64,000 nucleotides of DNA, from assembly GCF_001439845.1 (NCBI RefSeq), contig NZ_JYLO01000006.1, forward strand, positions 1-64,000, read 5' to 3'. The translations under genes and the position numbers were made by a program. This DNA is from Pseudomonas lactis (GTDB lineage: Bacteria; Pseudomonadota; Gammaproteobacteria; Pseudomonadales; Pseudomonadaceae). This document shows, in pieces, positions 9,054 to 17,980 of the stretch. The number at the start of each line of letters is the position of its first letter. Positions within the stretch are counted from its first letter, which is position 1. The notes under the pieces were generated by a model. The model was not told where the DNA came from and searched no databases. It worked only from the letters and a program-made list of their open reading frames with translations.

Positions 9054-10181
9054 TCATGATAGCCGCTCGGGCGCGGTTTGCGGGCATAGCGTGTGCAATT
9101 GCCGCAGGCGACTGGCGGTGCGGGCGAGGTCGATGGCCTGGCCTTCCAGGCATTTATCCAGGGGCTGGTGACCGATAAGTGTCAGTTGTTTGTCCTGGTC
9201 GTAGAGCACGTCTACCAGGTTGATAAAGCGCTGTTGCACGGCGATGGGGCATTCGGCCAGATGCGGCAGGCCGTCGATGATCCAGTGGTCGAAGTCCTGG
9301 CACAACAACAGGTAGTCCATGACCGCCGTGAGCTGTTCGCACAGGTCGTTGAAGGTGAACGCGATGGTTCGTGCCTGATGGCCTCGGCATTGTAACTGCC
9401 GAGTGCCGACCTTCAGGGTTTGCGCCGGGCAATCTGTGGCAGGCAGGCCCAGGTTTTCACGCTGGCCAGCCGTACCTGGCCAGACGTACTGGCCGCCCGT
9501 GAAGCGTTGTTGCGCGTGGGCGTGAGCCAGGCTGCGAAAGTCCTGAGGCGCACTGACTTCCAGCACCTCCATGCGCGCGGCGATCAGCTCGATCACCGGT
9601 TTGAAGCGTTCGTGGTACAGCGGGTTGGGCAGCAATCCTTCCGGCGGATAGTTGGAAGTCACCAGCACCAGCACGCCGCGCTGGAACAGGGCCTTGAACA
9701 AGCGGCTGATGAGCATTGCATCGCCGATATCGTGCACATGGAATTCGTCAAAACACAGCACTCGGCAGCCGGCCAGCAGCTCGTCCAGCGTGACGCCCAG
9801 GGCATCGTCATGCCCGCGGTGCAGGAACATGCCCTGGTGCAGCCGGGTGAAGAAGCTGTGGAAATGCACGCGCTGCTTCTCGGCGATGGGCAGTGCTTGG
9901 AAAAAACCGTCCAGCAGCCAGCTTTTGCCACGCCCCACCGGGCCATGCAGGTACAGGCTGCGCGTGGCCTGGCCGGTGAGCAGGTATTGGGCCTCGCGAT
10001 TCAGGGCGCTAATCGCCCGGATTTGCCCATCACTGAGGGTATAACCCTGTTGTGCGGCCTTTTGTTGAAAATATGCCGGGATAGGCGAGGCGTCCGAGGC
10101 GTCGGTTTTTTTACCCAGCAGGCGCTGGAGCAGGGCAAGCACGGCCAAGAATAAACACTCTGTATTGCGGTGGTCGCTCAC
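9054..10181 (-). CDS. AFG1/ZapE-family P-loop ATPase
   Basis: About 375 residues from a GTG at 10181. The Walker A motif is HGPVGRGKS (79-87) and Walker B is VLCFDEF (141-147), followed by HVHDIGDAM and VTSNYPPEGL, hallmarks of the AFG1/ZapE family (ZapE constricts with the E. coli Z-ring; yeast AFG1 works with mitochondrial respiratory complexes). The N-terminus is shorter and less conserved than in ZapE, so this may be a second family member rather than ZapE itself. The start is uncertain: a TTG and GTG lie a few codons in, and no strong ribosome site is seen. It is divergent from the pilus operon. Confidence 0.82.
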   Translation of the reverse strand: MSDHRNTECLFLAVLALLQRLLGKKTDASDASPIPAYFQQKAAQQGYTLSDGQIRAISALNREAQYLLTGQATRSLYLHGPVGRGKSWLLDGFFQALPIAEKQRVHFHSFFTRLHQGMFLHRGHDDALGVTLDELLAGCRVLCFDEFHVHDIGDAMLISRLFKALFQRGVLVLVTSNYPPEGLLPNPLYHERFKPVIELIAARMEVLEVSAPQDFRSLAHAHAQQRFTGGQYVWPGTAGQRENLGLPATDCPAQTLKVGTRQLQCRGHQARTIAFTFNDLCEQLTAVMDYLLLCQDFDHWIIDGLPHLAECPIAVQQRFINLVDVLYDQDKQLTLIGHQPLDKCLEGQAIDLARTASRLRQLHTLCPQTAPERLS

Positions 10182-10302
10182 TGTAAGACGCTCGATGCCA
10201 TTTGACCAATAGCGAACGGCCCCAAGCCTTGCAAACTGGCACTTTCGGGTTAACTGGCTAACCTCATACACAGTTGTCACCCCTGTATAAGGAATTGGGG
10301 CT

Positions 10303-10830
10303 GTGAAGGGACCGGCGGTATTGGCACTCATGGGCACGATGCTCTGCAACGCGGCGATTGCTGCGCAACTCCAGGTGCAGGTGCGTATCGACGTGCAACG
10401 GGGTTGCCAGTTGGTGGGCACCACCCGTAGTGCGGGCATCGAGCAACTTGGTGTATTGGATTTCGGCAGCGGCCCGCGTCTGGATGACCCGGCCGGCCCC
10501 CTGAGTGCGGCCCTGATCAGCCAGCGCCAGCCGCGCCTGGAATGTAACCCCGACACGCCTTACCAGGTGCGCGTTGACGGCGGCCTGCATGGCGGTGTGG
10601 GTGAAGTGCGTTATCTGGCCACTGCGGCGCCTTCCAGCCGGCCCATCCCCTATCGAATCTACGCCGACGCCGCGCGGCTTATCCCCTTGCCGGTGGACGT
10701 GCCGATCAGTGGCCGTGTGCCGGACACCGGCTCCGTGGAGCTGCCGCTGTATGGGCGCATCGAACCACTCAAGGACATCCCCGCCGTCGGCCGTTATTCC
10801 GACCTGCTCAAGGTCACGGTCACATGGTAA
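10303..10830 (+). CDS. Spore coat U (SCPU)-domain pilus subunit 1, Csu-type
   Basis: 175 residues with a GTG start and AAGGA 9 nt upstream. A signal peptide ends near ANAAIA-AQL and is followed by one SCPU beta-sandwich domain: early Cys in RGCQLVG, LDFGS, a second Cys in LECNP, and the typical ending VELPLYGRI...DLLKVTVTW. The C-terminal TxTW/F beta-strand is the family donor/acceptor edge. It is the first gene of a seven-gene chaperone-usher operon resembling csuA/B-A-B-C-D-E of Acinetobacter, whose archaic pili mediate attachment to abiotic surfaces. It overlaps the next gene by 7 bp. Which subunit is the major pilin is not clear. Confidence 0.85.
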   Translation: MKGPAVLALMGTMLCNAAIAAQLQVQVRIDVQRGCQLVGTTRSAGIEQLGVLDFGSGPRLDDPAGPLSAALISQRQPRLECNPDTPYQVRVDGGLHGGVGEVRYLATAAPSSRPIPYRIYADAARLIPLPVDVPISGRVPDTGSVELPLYGRIEPLKDIPAVGRYSDLLKVTVTW

Positions 10831-11369
10831 GCCGCTACCTGGCCGTGACGGCCCTGGGCAGCCTGCTGTTGCTGGCGGATGACGCGCAGGCGGCGGTGGT
10901 CAACGGCCAAGTCCACGCACGGTTGGTGATCACCGCCAGTTGCGAAGTGAGCAAGGGCGTGGAAACCGCGCCGGTCACGCCCGAAGGCGGCACCGCGCTG
11001 TTGGACTTTGGCAGCCAGGGGCCGACGTGGAACGAGACCTTGGGCGCGGCGATTTCCGATGGCGACAAGGCGCCGCTGTCGGTGTCCTGTAACCCCTCGG
11101 TGGTCAGCAGTTTCACGGTGACCATCGACGGCGGCGCCAACGGCGACGGCACCACGCGGCGCCTGAGCAATGGCCGCCAGACCATTCCCTATCGACTCTC
11201 GGCCGACCCCCAGGGGCGCAGTGCCTACAGCATCGGTCAGCAACGCAATTTCGTCGTGACCCAGGGCACCCAGGTACCAATCCCGGTATTCGGTTCCGTG
11301 GTGGCGAATACCAGGGCCCTACCGGCCGGCATCTACACAGACACCCTGACGGTGACTCTGGATTGGTAA
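10824..11369 (+). CDS. SCPU-domain pilus subunit 2, Csu-type
   Basis: 181 residues. A signal peptide (cleavage near DDAQA-AVV) precedes one SCPU domain with paired cysteines (ASCEVSK and SVSCNPS), the motif LLDFGSQGP, an internal TIDGGANGDG loop and the terminal YTDTLTVTLDW strand. This is an exported fimbrial subunit assembled by the periplasmic chaperone and usher encoded downstream. Its start lies within the last codons of subunit 1, implying translational coupling. Confidence 0.85.
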   Translation: MVSRYLAVTALGSLLLLADDAQAAVVNGQVHARLVITASCEVSKGVETAPVTPEGGTALLDFGSQGPTWNETLGAAISDGDKAPLSVSCNPSVVSSFTVTIDGGANGDGTTRRLSNGRQTIPYRLSADPQGRSAYSIGQQRNFVVTQGTQVPIPVFGSVVANTRALPAGIYTDTLTVTLDW

Positions 11370-11387
11370 ACCATGAGGATGGATATC

Positions 11388-11930
11388 ATGCATGTACTTG
11401 TATCGCGAATCGGCCTCTGTGCCCTGGGCCTGGGGCTGGCCTCCAGCCTGAACGCGGCGACCACGGTGACCGGGCAGATCAGTTCCAGCCTGACGTTGAT
11501 CGCCAGTTGCCAGGTCAACGGCTCGGGCGCGGCCACCGGGCTGAATTTCGGTAGCTTGAACTTCGGCACCACCAACAGCCTGTTTACCAATGCCGACGCC
11601 CAGTTGCTCGGCGGCACCGGTACCGGCGGGGCGTTGTCGATCCTGTGTTCGGCTGGCACCGCGCCAACGATCAAGGTGCGTGCCGGCGCCCACGATGGCG
11701 CTTCCCCCGGTGGCACCCGAGCGTTGGCCGATGGCGTGGGTAACTTCGTGCCCTATGATTTCTACACTGACAGCGGGCGTTCCGCGCTGTTGGCGATTGA
11801 CGGCGTGGTGACACTCGCCACCAGTACCGGCGTGGCGCAGACCGTCAACCTTTACGGCCGGGCGGTGGGCAAGGCGGGGCTGCCAGCGGGCACCTACACC
11901 GACACGGTGGCCGTGGAACTGACGTTCTAA
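11388..11930 (+). CDS. SCPU-domain pilus subunit 3, Csu-type
   Basis: 180 residues from the third in-frame ATG (11388), chosen because GAGGAT lies 7 nt upstream and the signal peptide MHVLVSRIGL...SSLNA is then well formed; ATGs at 11373 and 11379 are also possible. It has a single SCPU domain with cysteines in ASCQVNG and ILCSAG, repeated NFGSLNFG, and the ending YTDTVAVELTF. Among the small subunits its length and composition most resemble CsuA/B-type major pilins, but this is a weak judgement. Confidence 0.82.
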   Translation: MHVLVSRIGLCALGLGLASSLNAATTVTGQISSSLTLIASCQVNGSGAATGLNFGSLNFGTTNSLFTNADAQLLGGTGTGGALSILCSAGTAPTIKVRAGAHDGASPGGTRALADGVGNFVPYDFYTDSGRSALLAIDGVVTLATSTGVAQTVNLYGRAVGKAGLPAGTYTDTVAVELTF

Positions 11931-11932
11931 CG

Positions 11933-12421
11933 ATGTGGCCCAGAGTGTTGCTTGCCATCGGCCTGGCGATGCCGTTGCCGCTGTCGGCGGTGGTCAACCA
12001 GAGCTTCCAGGTGAGCGCGACCATTACGCCGGGCTGCCTGATCGTGGGCGGCGGTTCCAACTACGGCACGTTGGCCTACGGCAGCTATTCGGCCCTGGCC
12101 ACCAGCACGGTGACGGCGGCCCTCACTGGCGGTGTAACCCTGCAATGCACGCCGGGCGTGGCCCTGAGCATGAGCGTCGATGGCGGCCTGCACAGCAGCA
12201 CCGGGCGCAACTTGCAGCTCAACAGTGGCAGCGCGCGGGTGGCTTACCAATTGTTTCGCGATGCGGCGTTCAGCCAGAGCCTGGGCATCAGCCAGAGCGT
12301 CAGCGTGACCTACAGTGATGCGAGCAACATCAGCCTGCCGATTTACGGGCGGGTGGTTTTACCGGGCAATCAGCCTGGGGGGACGTACAGCGACACGCTG
12401 CAGGTGCAGCTGACGTGGTAG
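11933..12421 (+). CDS. SCPU-domain pilus subunit 4, Csu-type
   Basis: 162 residues, the shortest subunit. A brief signal peptide (MWPRVLLAIGLAMPLPLSA) is followed by one SCPU domain with PGCLIVGG, LQCTPGV and the terminal strand YSDTLQVQLTW. The start lies 2 bp after the previous stop. Its presence makes four one-domain subunits before the chaperone, one more than the three in the classical csu operon. Confidence 0.83.
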   Translation: MWPRVLLAIGLAMPLPLSAVVNQSFQVSATITPGCLIVGGGSNYGTLAYGSYSALATSTVTAALTGGVTLQCTPGVALSMSVDGGLHSSTGRNLQLNSGSARVAYQLFRDAAFSQSLGISQSVSVTYSDASNISLPIYGRVVLPGNQPGGTYSDTLQVQLTW

Positions 12422-12447
12422 GGCTAACGGTTTTAAGGAGGGGTGTT

Positions 12448-13236
12448 ATGGGGTGTGCTTTGCGACGGTTATGCACCGTGGGTTTCGCCTTGGGGGCGTT
12501 GTGCTCGGCGGGGTTTGTACAGGCAGCCAGTTCGGTGCTGATCTGGCCCATCGACCCGGTGCTGGAGGCCGACCAGCAGGCCAGCGCGCTGTGGCTGGAG
12601 AACCGTGGCACCGAGACCGCCAACCTGCAGATCCGCGTGTTTGCCTGGAGCCAGAATGGCTTTGACGAGCAGTACCAGAACCAGCGCGATGTGATCGGCA
12701 GCCCGCCCGTGGCCAAAATCGAGCCGGGCCAGAAACAACTGGTGCGCCTGACCCGCACCCGGGAAGTGCCGCCGGGACAGGAGCTGGCCTATCGCATCAT
12801 CATTGATGAAATCCCCTCGGCGCTTCAGGTGCCCACGCCGCCGGAGGGCAAGAACACGGCGGCGGCGATTCGCTTTCAGATGCGTTATTCGGTGCCGTTG
12901 TTTGCCTACGGCGCCGGCTTGTGGAGCAAGGACGACGCTACCCGCCAACGCGATCCCAAGGGCGCGGGCAAGCCGCAGTTGAGCTGGCAGAAGGTCAACG
13001 TGGCAGGGCGCAACTACATCGAGGTGCGCAACCAGGGCGCCGTGCATGCGCGGCTTACCGATGCGTCATTCAAACAGGGCGGGCAGACCCGGCCGTTGGT
13101 GGACGGTTTGCTCGGCTATGTGCTGCCGGGCGCGAGCATGCGCTGGCCGGTGCCGGATGCCGTATCGGCCGACCAGCCGTTGCAGGTACGCGTCAACGGC
13201 GCGCCGCAACTGGAAAGCCTGGCGCCCAAGCGATAG
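12448..13236 (+). CDS. Periplasmic pilus chaperone (PapD/FimC-like, CsuC type)
   Basis: 262 residues. The ATG at 12448 is preceded by AAGGAGG, better than the upstream ATG overlapping subunit 4. A signal peptide ending near GFVQA-ASS is followed by the N-terminal Ig-like domain with SVLIWPIDPVLEADQQASALWLENRG and the subunit-capping region KIEPGQKQLVRLTR, then a second Ig-like domain. It folds and caps the SCPU subunits in the periplasm and delivers them to the usher encoded next. Confidence 0.92.
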   Translation: MGCALRRLCTVGFALGALCSAGFVQAASSVLIWPIDPVLEADQQASALWLENRGTETANLQIRVFAWSQNGFDEQYQNQRDVIGSPPVAKIEPGQKQLVRLTRTREVPPGQELAYRIIIDEIPSALQVPTPPEGKNTAAAIRFQMRYSVPLFAYGAGLWSKDDATRQRDPKGAGKPQLSWQKVNVAGRNYIEVRNQGAVHARLTDASFKQGGQTRPLVDGLLGYVLPGASMRWPVPDAVSADQPLQVRVNGAPQLESLAPKR

Positions 13237-13308
13237 CCGTTATGTAGCGCAACGGGCACGCGCCCGGGTTTTAACAGGATGGAGATGTCCATTGAAGGAC
13301 ACAACGCC

Positions 13309-15657
13309 ATGGTGAGTCGTGGTTGGGCTCGGGTTTTATGGCCGTCGGTGGCAGTGGCAAGCGGGCTGTGGGGCGCAGCGATGGCAGGCGACTTGCCGCC
13401 GCCGCCCGGCAGCATGGAGGCAGTCGCCGATGCACAGCTGTTTCTGGAACTGGTGGTCAATCAGATGGACACTGGCCGCGTCATCGCGGTCGATCAGCGC
13501 GCCGGCCAGCTGTTTGTGCCAGCGAGCGCGTTGCAGGACGTGGGCATGAAACTGCCGGGTGAGCCTGTCGGTAGCGTGGCCCTGGACCAAGTGCCGGGCC
13601 TGCACAGCGACTACGACAGCAACGGTCAGCGCCTGCTGCTGGATGTGCCGGCCTCCTGGCTGCAGGAACAGCTCATCGGCAACCGCAATACCTATCCGCG
13701 TACCCAGGCCATGAGCAGCTTCGGCGCCTTGCTCAACTATGACGTGTATTTCAATGACACCGATGACGGCGGCAGTTACCTCGCGGCCTGGAACGAAGTG
13801 CGGCTGTTCGACACCTGGGGCACCTTGTCTACCACCGGGCAACTGCGCCAGACCCTGTCCGATGGAATCAGCGGCGGCACCCTCAACAATGGTTATCGGC
13901 GTTACGACACCACCTGGCGTTTTTCCGATGATGAGCGCCTGCTGACCTACGAGGCCGGCGACGTGATCAGCGGCGCGCTGCCCTGGAGCAGTTCGGTGCG
14001 CCTGGGCGGGGTGCAACTGTCCCGGGATTTTGCCGTGCGCCCCGACCTGGTCACGTACCCCTTGCCGCAGTTTGCCGGTGAGGCGGCGGTGCCGTCGTCG
14101 GTGGACCTGTTTATCAACGGCTACAAATCAGACACCGCGCAACTGCAACCCGGCCCCTACACCTTGACCAACATCCCGTTCATCAACGGTGCCGGCGAGG
14201 CCGTGGTGGTCACCACCGATGCCCTGGGCCGCCAGGTGTCGACCACGGTACCGTTCTACGTCACCAGCACCTTGCTGCAACAAGGCTTGACGGATTTTTC
14301 GCTGGCCGCCGGTACCTTGCGCCGTGACTACACCCTGCGGGATTTCGGCTACGGCCCAGGCGTGGCCAGTGGCACGTTCCGTTATGGCTATTCCGATAAC
14401 CTCACCCTGGAAAGCCACGCCGAAGCCTCCAGCGACCTGACCCTCGGCGGGCTTGGCGGCAACCTGCGCCTGGGCAACTTCGGTGTACTCAATACCGCCC
14501 TCAGCCAGAGCCAGTTCGACAGCCGCACAGGCCAGCAACTGAGCCTCGGTTACCAGTACAACAGCACGCGCTACAGCTTTATGTACCAACGGGTGGAACG
14601 CCGCGACGACTACGCCGACCTGACCCTGGTCGATACCCCTTACGCCAGCCTCAGCAAGCGCAGCGAGCAGGTGACCCTGAGCCTCAACCTTCAACGTTTC
14701 GGCAGCCTGGGCCTGGGCTATTTCGACGTGCAGGCGGCGGACGACTCGCGCACACGGCTGCTCAACCTGAGCTGGAGCAAACCGCTGTGGCGCAACACCA
14801 GTTTCTATCTGTCAGCCAACCGCGAAATCGGCGACAGCAACTGGGCCATGCAGGCGCAACTGGTCATCCCGTTCGACCTCAACGCCAGCCTGGCCTTGAG
14901 CTCCGAGCGCAGCAAGGACGGCGCCAGTCGCCAGCGCATCAACTACAGCCGCGCGGTGCCCAGCGAAGGCGGGGTGGGCTACAACCTCGGCTATGCCCAG
15001 GGCGATGCCCCCAGCTATCGGCAGGCCGACCTGACTTGGCGCTTGCAGTCGGTGCAGTTGCAGGCCGGTGTGTACGGCAGCAGCGAGGCCATGACGCGTT
15101 GGGCGGACGCCAGCGGCTCGCTGGTATGGATGGGCGGCGAAACCTTTGCCGCCAACCGCATCAATGACGCGTTTGTGGTGGTGAGCACCCAGGGTTTCGC
15201 CGGCATTCCGGTGCGCTACGAAAACCAGCTGGTGGGCCAGACCGACCGCAACGGCCATTTGCTGGTGCCGTGGAGCAGTGCCTACTACCGCGGTAAATAC
15301 GAGATCGACCCGTTGAACCTGCCGGCGAATGTGCAGAGCCCCAATGTGGAACAGCGCGTGTCGGTACGCCGGGGCAGCGGTTATCTGCTGGAATTCCCGC
15401 TGCGCCGGGTGCTCGCCGCCAGCATCACCCTGGTGGACCGCCAGCACCAGGAGTTGGCGCTGGGCAGCCTGGTAATGCACGAGCAAAGCAACACTCAGGC
15501 GGTGGTCGGCTGGGATGGCCTGGTGTATCTGGAAAACCTCAGCGCCCATAACACCTTGCAGGTCACGCTCGGTGAGGGCCGCATCTGCCAGGCAACCTTC
15601 GATATTGATGAGCAGCAACAGGATGTGCCCTTGATCGGGCCGTTAGTGTGCCAATGA
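13309..15657 (+). CDS. Outer-membrane fimbrial usher (FimD/PapC family, CsuD type)
   Basis: 782 residues from the ATG at 13309, which follows AAGGA by 9 nt and gives a clean signal peptide (MVSRGWARVLWPSV...GAAMA). Earlier in-frame ATGs at 13279 and 13285 would spoil the signal peptide. The protein contains the usher N-terminal domain, the long 24-strand beta-barrel rich in alternating aromatics, a plug region, and C-terminal domains beginning near FAGIPVRYENQLVGQTDRNG. It secretes and orders the pilus subunits across the outer membrane. Confidence 0.93.
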   Translation: MVSRGWARVLWPSVAVASGLWGAAMAGDLPPPPGSMEAVADAQLFLELVVNQMDTGRVIAVDQRAGQLFVPASALQDVGMKLPGEPVGSVALDQVPGLHSDYDSNGQRLLLDVPASWLQEQLIGNRNTYPRTQAMSSFGALLNYDVYFNDTDDGGSYLAAWNEVRLFDTWGTLSTTGQLRQTLSDGISGGTLNNGYRRYDTTWRFSDDERLLTYEAGDVISGALPWSSSVRLGGVQLSRDFAVRPDLVTYPLPQFAGEAAVPSSVDLFINGYKSDTAQLQPGPYTLTNIPFINGAGEAVVVTTDALGRQVSTTVPFYVTSTLLQQGLTDFSLAAGTLRRDYTLRDFGYGPGVASGTFRYGYSDNLTLESHAEASSDLTLGGLGGNLRLGNFGVLNTALSQSQFDSRTGQQLSLGYQYNSTRYSFMYQRVERRDDYADLTLVDTPYASLSKRSEQVTLSLNLQRFGSLGLGYFDVQAADDSRTRLLNLSWSKPLWRNTSFYLSANREIGDSNWAMQAQLVIPFDLNASLALSSERSKDGASRQRINYSRAVPSEGGVGYNLGYAQGDAPSYRQADLTWRLQSVQLQAGVYGSSEAMTRWADASGSLVWMGGETFAANRINDAFVVVSTQGFAGIPVRYENQLVGQTDRNGHLLVPWSSAYYRGKYEIDPLNLPANVQSPNVEQRVSVRRGSGYLLEFPLRRVLAASITLVDRQHQELALGSLVMHEQSNTQAVVGWDGLVYLENLSAHNTLQVTLGEGRICQATFDIDEQQQDVPLIGPLVCQ

Positions 15658-15680
15658 GGGATTGAACAGGGAGTGTTCAG

Positions 15681-16655
15681 GTGAGGGGCAGCGTAGGGCT
15701 ATATGGCGTAGGTTTGTTGTTTTGCGGGCAGGCCATGGCGGCGTGTTCGGTGGTGTCCACCGTGCCGGCCAGTTTTGGTTCGATCAGTTCGATGACGGTG
15801 CGCACCGCCGCGCAAACCAGCTCTACGGCCAACTCAGGGTTGAGTTGCACCTCGGCGCTGATATCGCTGCTGGTGTCCACCGACCACTTTTACGCCACGA
15901 TCACCTCGCCCCAGACCGGTTTGGTCGGGCCGACCGGTGATGTGATCAGCTACACGATTTATGGCAATAACAGCACCAGCTATCCCATCACCCGTGGCAG
16001 CCAATTCGATTTCGGCGGCGCTGGCGGCATCGCCCAGAGCATCGGCCTGATCGCCGGGCCCGGCGCGAAAACTGTGCCGTTGTACCTGAGCAGCATCACT
16101 GGCAGCAACGTCGCCGCCGGGGTGTACACCGAGACATTGAGCATCGCCTGGGTGTGGAATTATTGCTCGGGGATCGGCCTTGGCGGCATTTGCCTGGGAC
16201 GTGACATTGGCAGCGGCACGGCATCGCTGACCGTCAACATGACCGTGACCAACGACTGCCAGATCACTGCCCCGAATATCAGCTTTGGCAGCGCGCCGGT
16301 GGTCAGTGGGTTTACTGCGGTGACCGGGCAGACCATCAACATCGCCTGCACCAAGGGCAGCGCCTATACCGTGGGCTTGAGCGATGGCCAGAACCCGGTG
16401 AGTGTCGGCGGCCGGCGCCGCATGATTTCCGGCAGCAACTACCTGGCCTATGACATTTTCCAAAGCGCCGGCACCACGCGTTGGGGCAGTGTCGGCGCGG
16501 CGCGGCGGGCCAGTTCCACGGCCGAGGTCAACCCTGGCAACGGGTTGGGCGTCGGTAGCCAGGTGTACAACTACAACGCCAAGGTCTACACCGACCAGCC
16601 CACGCCGCCGGCTGGCACCTATCTGGATAATGTGGTGTTGGACGTCGGTTTTTAG
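15681..16655 (+). CDS. Two-domain SCPU tip subunit/adhesin (CsuE type)
   Basis: 324 residues from a GTG with AGGGAG 7 nt upstream. A signal peptide (GQAMA-ACS) precedes two SCPU domains: one of about residues 20-185 and a second beginning near NDCQITAPNISFGS that ends in YLDNVVLDVGF. The last gene of Csu operons encodes the two-domain tip adhesin that contacts the surface, so that role is assigned by position and domain count. It is convergent with the anti-sigma gene, overlapping by 4 bp. Confidence 0.88.
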   Translation: MRGSVGLYGVGLLFCGQAMAACSVVSTVPASFGSISSMTVRTAAQTSSTANSGLSCTSALISLLVSTDHFYATITSPQTGLVGPTGDVISYTIYGNNSTSYPITRGSQFDFGGAGGIAQSIGLIAGPGAKTVPLYLSSITGSNVAAGVYTETLSIAWVWNYCSGIGLGGICLGRDIGSGTASLTVNMTVTNDCQITAPNISFGSAPVVSGFTAVTGQTINIACTKGSAYTVGLSDGQNPVSVGGRRRMISGSNYLAYDIFQSAGTTRWGSVGAARRASSTAEVNPGNGLGVGSQVYNYNAKVYTDQPTPPAGTYLDNVVLDVGF

Positions 16656-17389
16656 AATGGCGTCTGCAGCGCGGCGGCCTGGTCTACCGGGCTGACCATT
16701 GCATAGTTGTAGCCGCCGCCCGACCAATAGTCGGCCTGCAAACCATCGGCACTGCGGCTGCCGCGAGGCAGGAAACCGTTGTTCGGGCCAGGCGGGCGGA
16801 TGTAGAAGCTGATGCGCCGGCCTTGGGCGTCCTGATACAGCACCATGGCTGCCGCGCCTTGGTCGGTGGTGAGCAGGCGCCCGCTGACCGGCTTGAAACC
16901 GGCTTGGCTGAGGTCGGGCAGGCGATGGGCCTGGTTGAAATAACGGTCGAGCCAGGCCTGCATGGTGCCACGGTCCTGAGCGTTGTAGTCGGCGGGCATG
17001 ATGCCGTCCTGGGCAAACAGACGGTAGGCCTGCATGGCGTCGGTCATCGGCAGCAGCGGCGGCTGGGTGGCTTCGCGGGCGTGCCAACCGCCAAACCCGC
17101 CGAGGCTCACGGCGATCAGCAGCAACGCCGCCGTGGCCAGGTGCCGACGGGACTGTTTATTGATGCGCTGACGAATCAGCGCCGGGTCCAATGCCGGGTT
17201 GTACGGCTGCTGCAGGGCGCCGCTCAACGACGCACGCAGCAACTGTGCATCCTGTTGCCAGGCCTGTACCTGGGCCGCCACTTCGGGGTGGCTGGCCAGC
17301 CAGGTTTCAAGCACACGACGGTCACCGTCCAGCAGTTGATGATCGACGTAGGCATGTAAATCGCGTTCGCTGGGGGGCAGGCTGATCAT
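16652..17389 (-). CDS. Anti-sigma factor (membrane-anchored, ZAS-like N-terminus)
   Basis: 245 residues. The N-terminal cytosolic segment SERDLHAYVDHQLLDGDRR is typical of anti-sigma factors bound to ECF sigmas. A TM segment at about residues 90-107 (HLATAALLLIAVSLGGFGGW) is followed by a periplasmic domain with no motif I recognise. The ATG at 17389 has GGAG upstream and overlaps the sigma gene stop as ATGA, implying coupled translation. It is inferred to hold the sigma factor inactive until an envelope or oxidative signal arrives. Confidence 0.87.
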   Translation of the reverse strand: MISLPPSERDLHAYVDHQLLDGDRRVLETWLASHPEVAAQVQAWQQDAQLLRASLSGALQQPYNPALDPALIRQRINKQSRRHLATAALLLIAVSLGGFGGWHAREATQPPLLPMTDAMQAYRLFAQDGIMPADYNAQDRGTMQAWLDRYFNQAHRLPDLSQAGFKPVSGRLLTTDQGAAAMVLYQDAQGRRISFYIRPPGPNNGFLPRGSRSADGLQADYWSGGGYNYAMVSPVDQAAALQTPF

Positions 17390-17892
17390 TTGAGTCTCCG
17401 CAGGGAAGGGCTGGTCATTTCGCCATCGCTGAGTTGACGCAACGCTTGGCGCGCGCGGGACAGGCGTGACATCACGGTACCGATGGGCACCTTGAGGATC
17501 TCGGCCACTTCCTTGTAGCTCAAGCCCTCGACAGACACCCACAGCAGCAGGGCGCGCTGTTCGGTGTTGAGTTGGTCGAAGGCTTGCAGGGTGGATTGGG
17601 CCAGCACCGTGCGTTCCACCGAAGGTTGCACGTCATCGCGGCCGGTGAAGAATTCGAGCATGCGCGCATAGCGGCGGCTGCGGCGGTGGGCGTCGAGGAA
17701 TTGCCGGTAGAGGATAGAGAACAGCCAGGCGCGCAAATCGCCCTCGATACGTTTATCGGCCCAGGCGACGATGGCGCGCTCCAGGGTCGATTGCACCAGG
17801 TCATCGGCGCTGCTGCTGTTGCGCGTCAGGGACACGGCAAAACGCCGCAACCTGGGGATGAGTTCACGTAACTGTTCGTCGAGTTCATGCAT
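17386..17892 (-). CDS. ECF-type RNA polymerase sigma factor
   Basis: 168 residues starting at MHELDEQLRELIPRL. Region 2 contains ADDLVQSTLERAI and RAWLFSILYRQFLD; region 4 has LLLWVSVEGLSYKEVAEIL followed by VPIGTVMSRLSRAR, the DNA-binding helix. It is the first gene of a sigma/anti-sigma operon whose promoter (GGAATA-N15-CGTC at 17925-17952) mirrors the one in front of the divergent catalase gene, so autoregulation is likely. The exact start is unsure: a GTG seven codons upstream is possible and neither has a strong ribosome site. Confidence 0.92.
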   Translation of the reverse strand: MHELDEQLRELIPRLRRFAVSLTRNSSSADDLVQSTLERAIVAWADKRIEGDLRAWLFSILYRQFLDAHRRSRRYARMLEFFTGRDDVQPSVERTVLAQSTLQAFDQLNTEQRALLLWVSVEGLSYKEVAEILKVPIGTVMSRLSRARQALRQLSDGEMTSPSLRRLK

Positions 17893-17924
17893 GGGTGTCT
17901 GGCTGATCACTACGCTGGGACTAG

Positions 17925-17952
17925 AGAGACGTCCGGCGTTGAAGGTTATTCC
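17925..17952 (-). promoter_or_regulatory. Predicted ECF promoter of the sigma/anti-sigma operon
   Basis: On the minus strand GGAATA (17952-17947) is followed after 15 nt by CGTCTCT (17931-17925), about 33 nt before the sigma-factor ATG. The same two elements with the same spacing occur on the plus strand at 17981-18008. This shared layout is the basis of the call. Confidence 0.68.
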
Positions 17953-17980
17953 CCGTCCCGCAAAATAAATCCAGGGCCTG

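Noticed and set aside
13336..15618. Long antisense frames opposite the usher, tamA, tamB, emrA and Mrp genes
   Set aside because: Typical shadow frames in high-GC DNA, rich in His/Gln/Arg/Gly with no motif, and fully covered by well-recognised sense genes.
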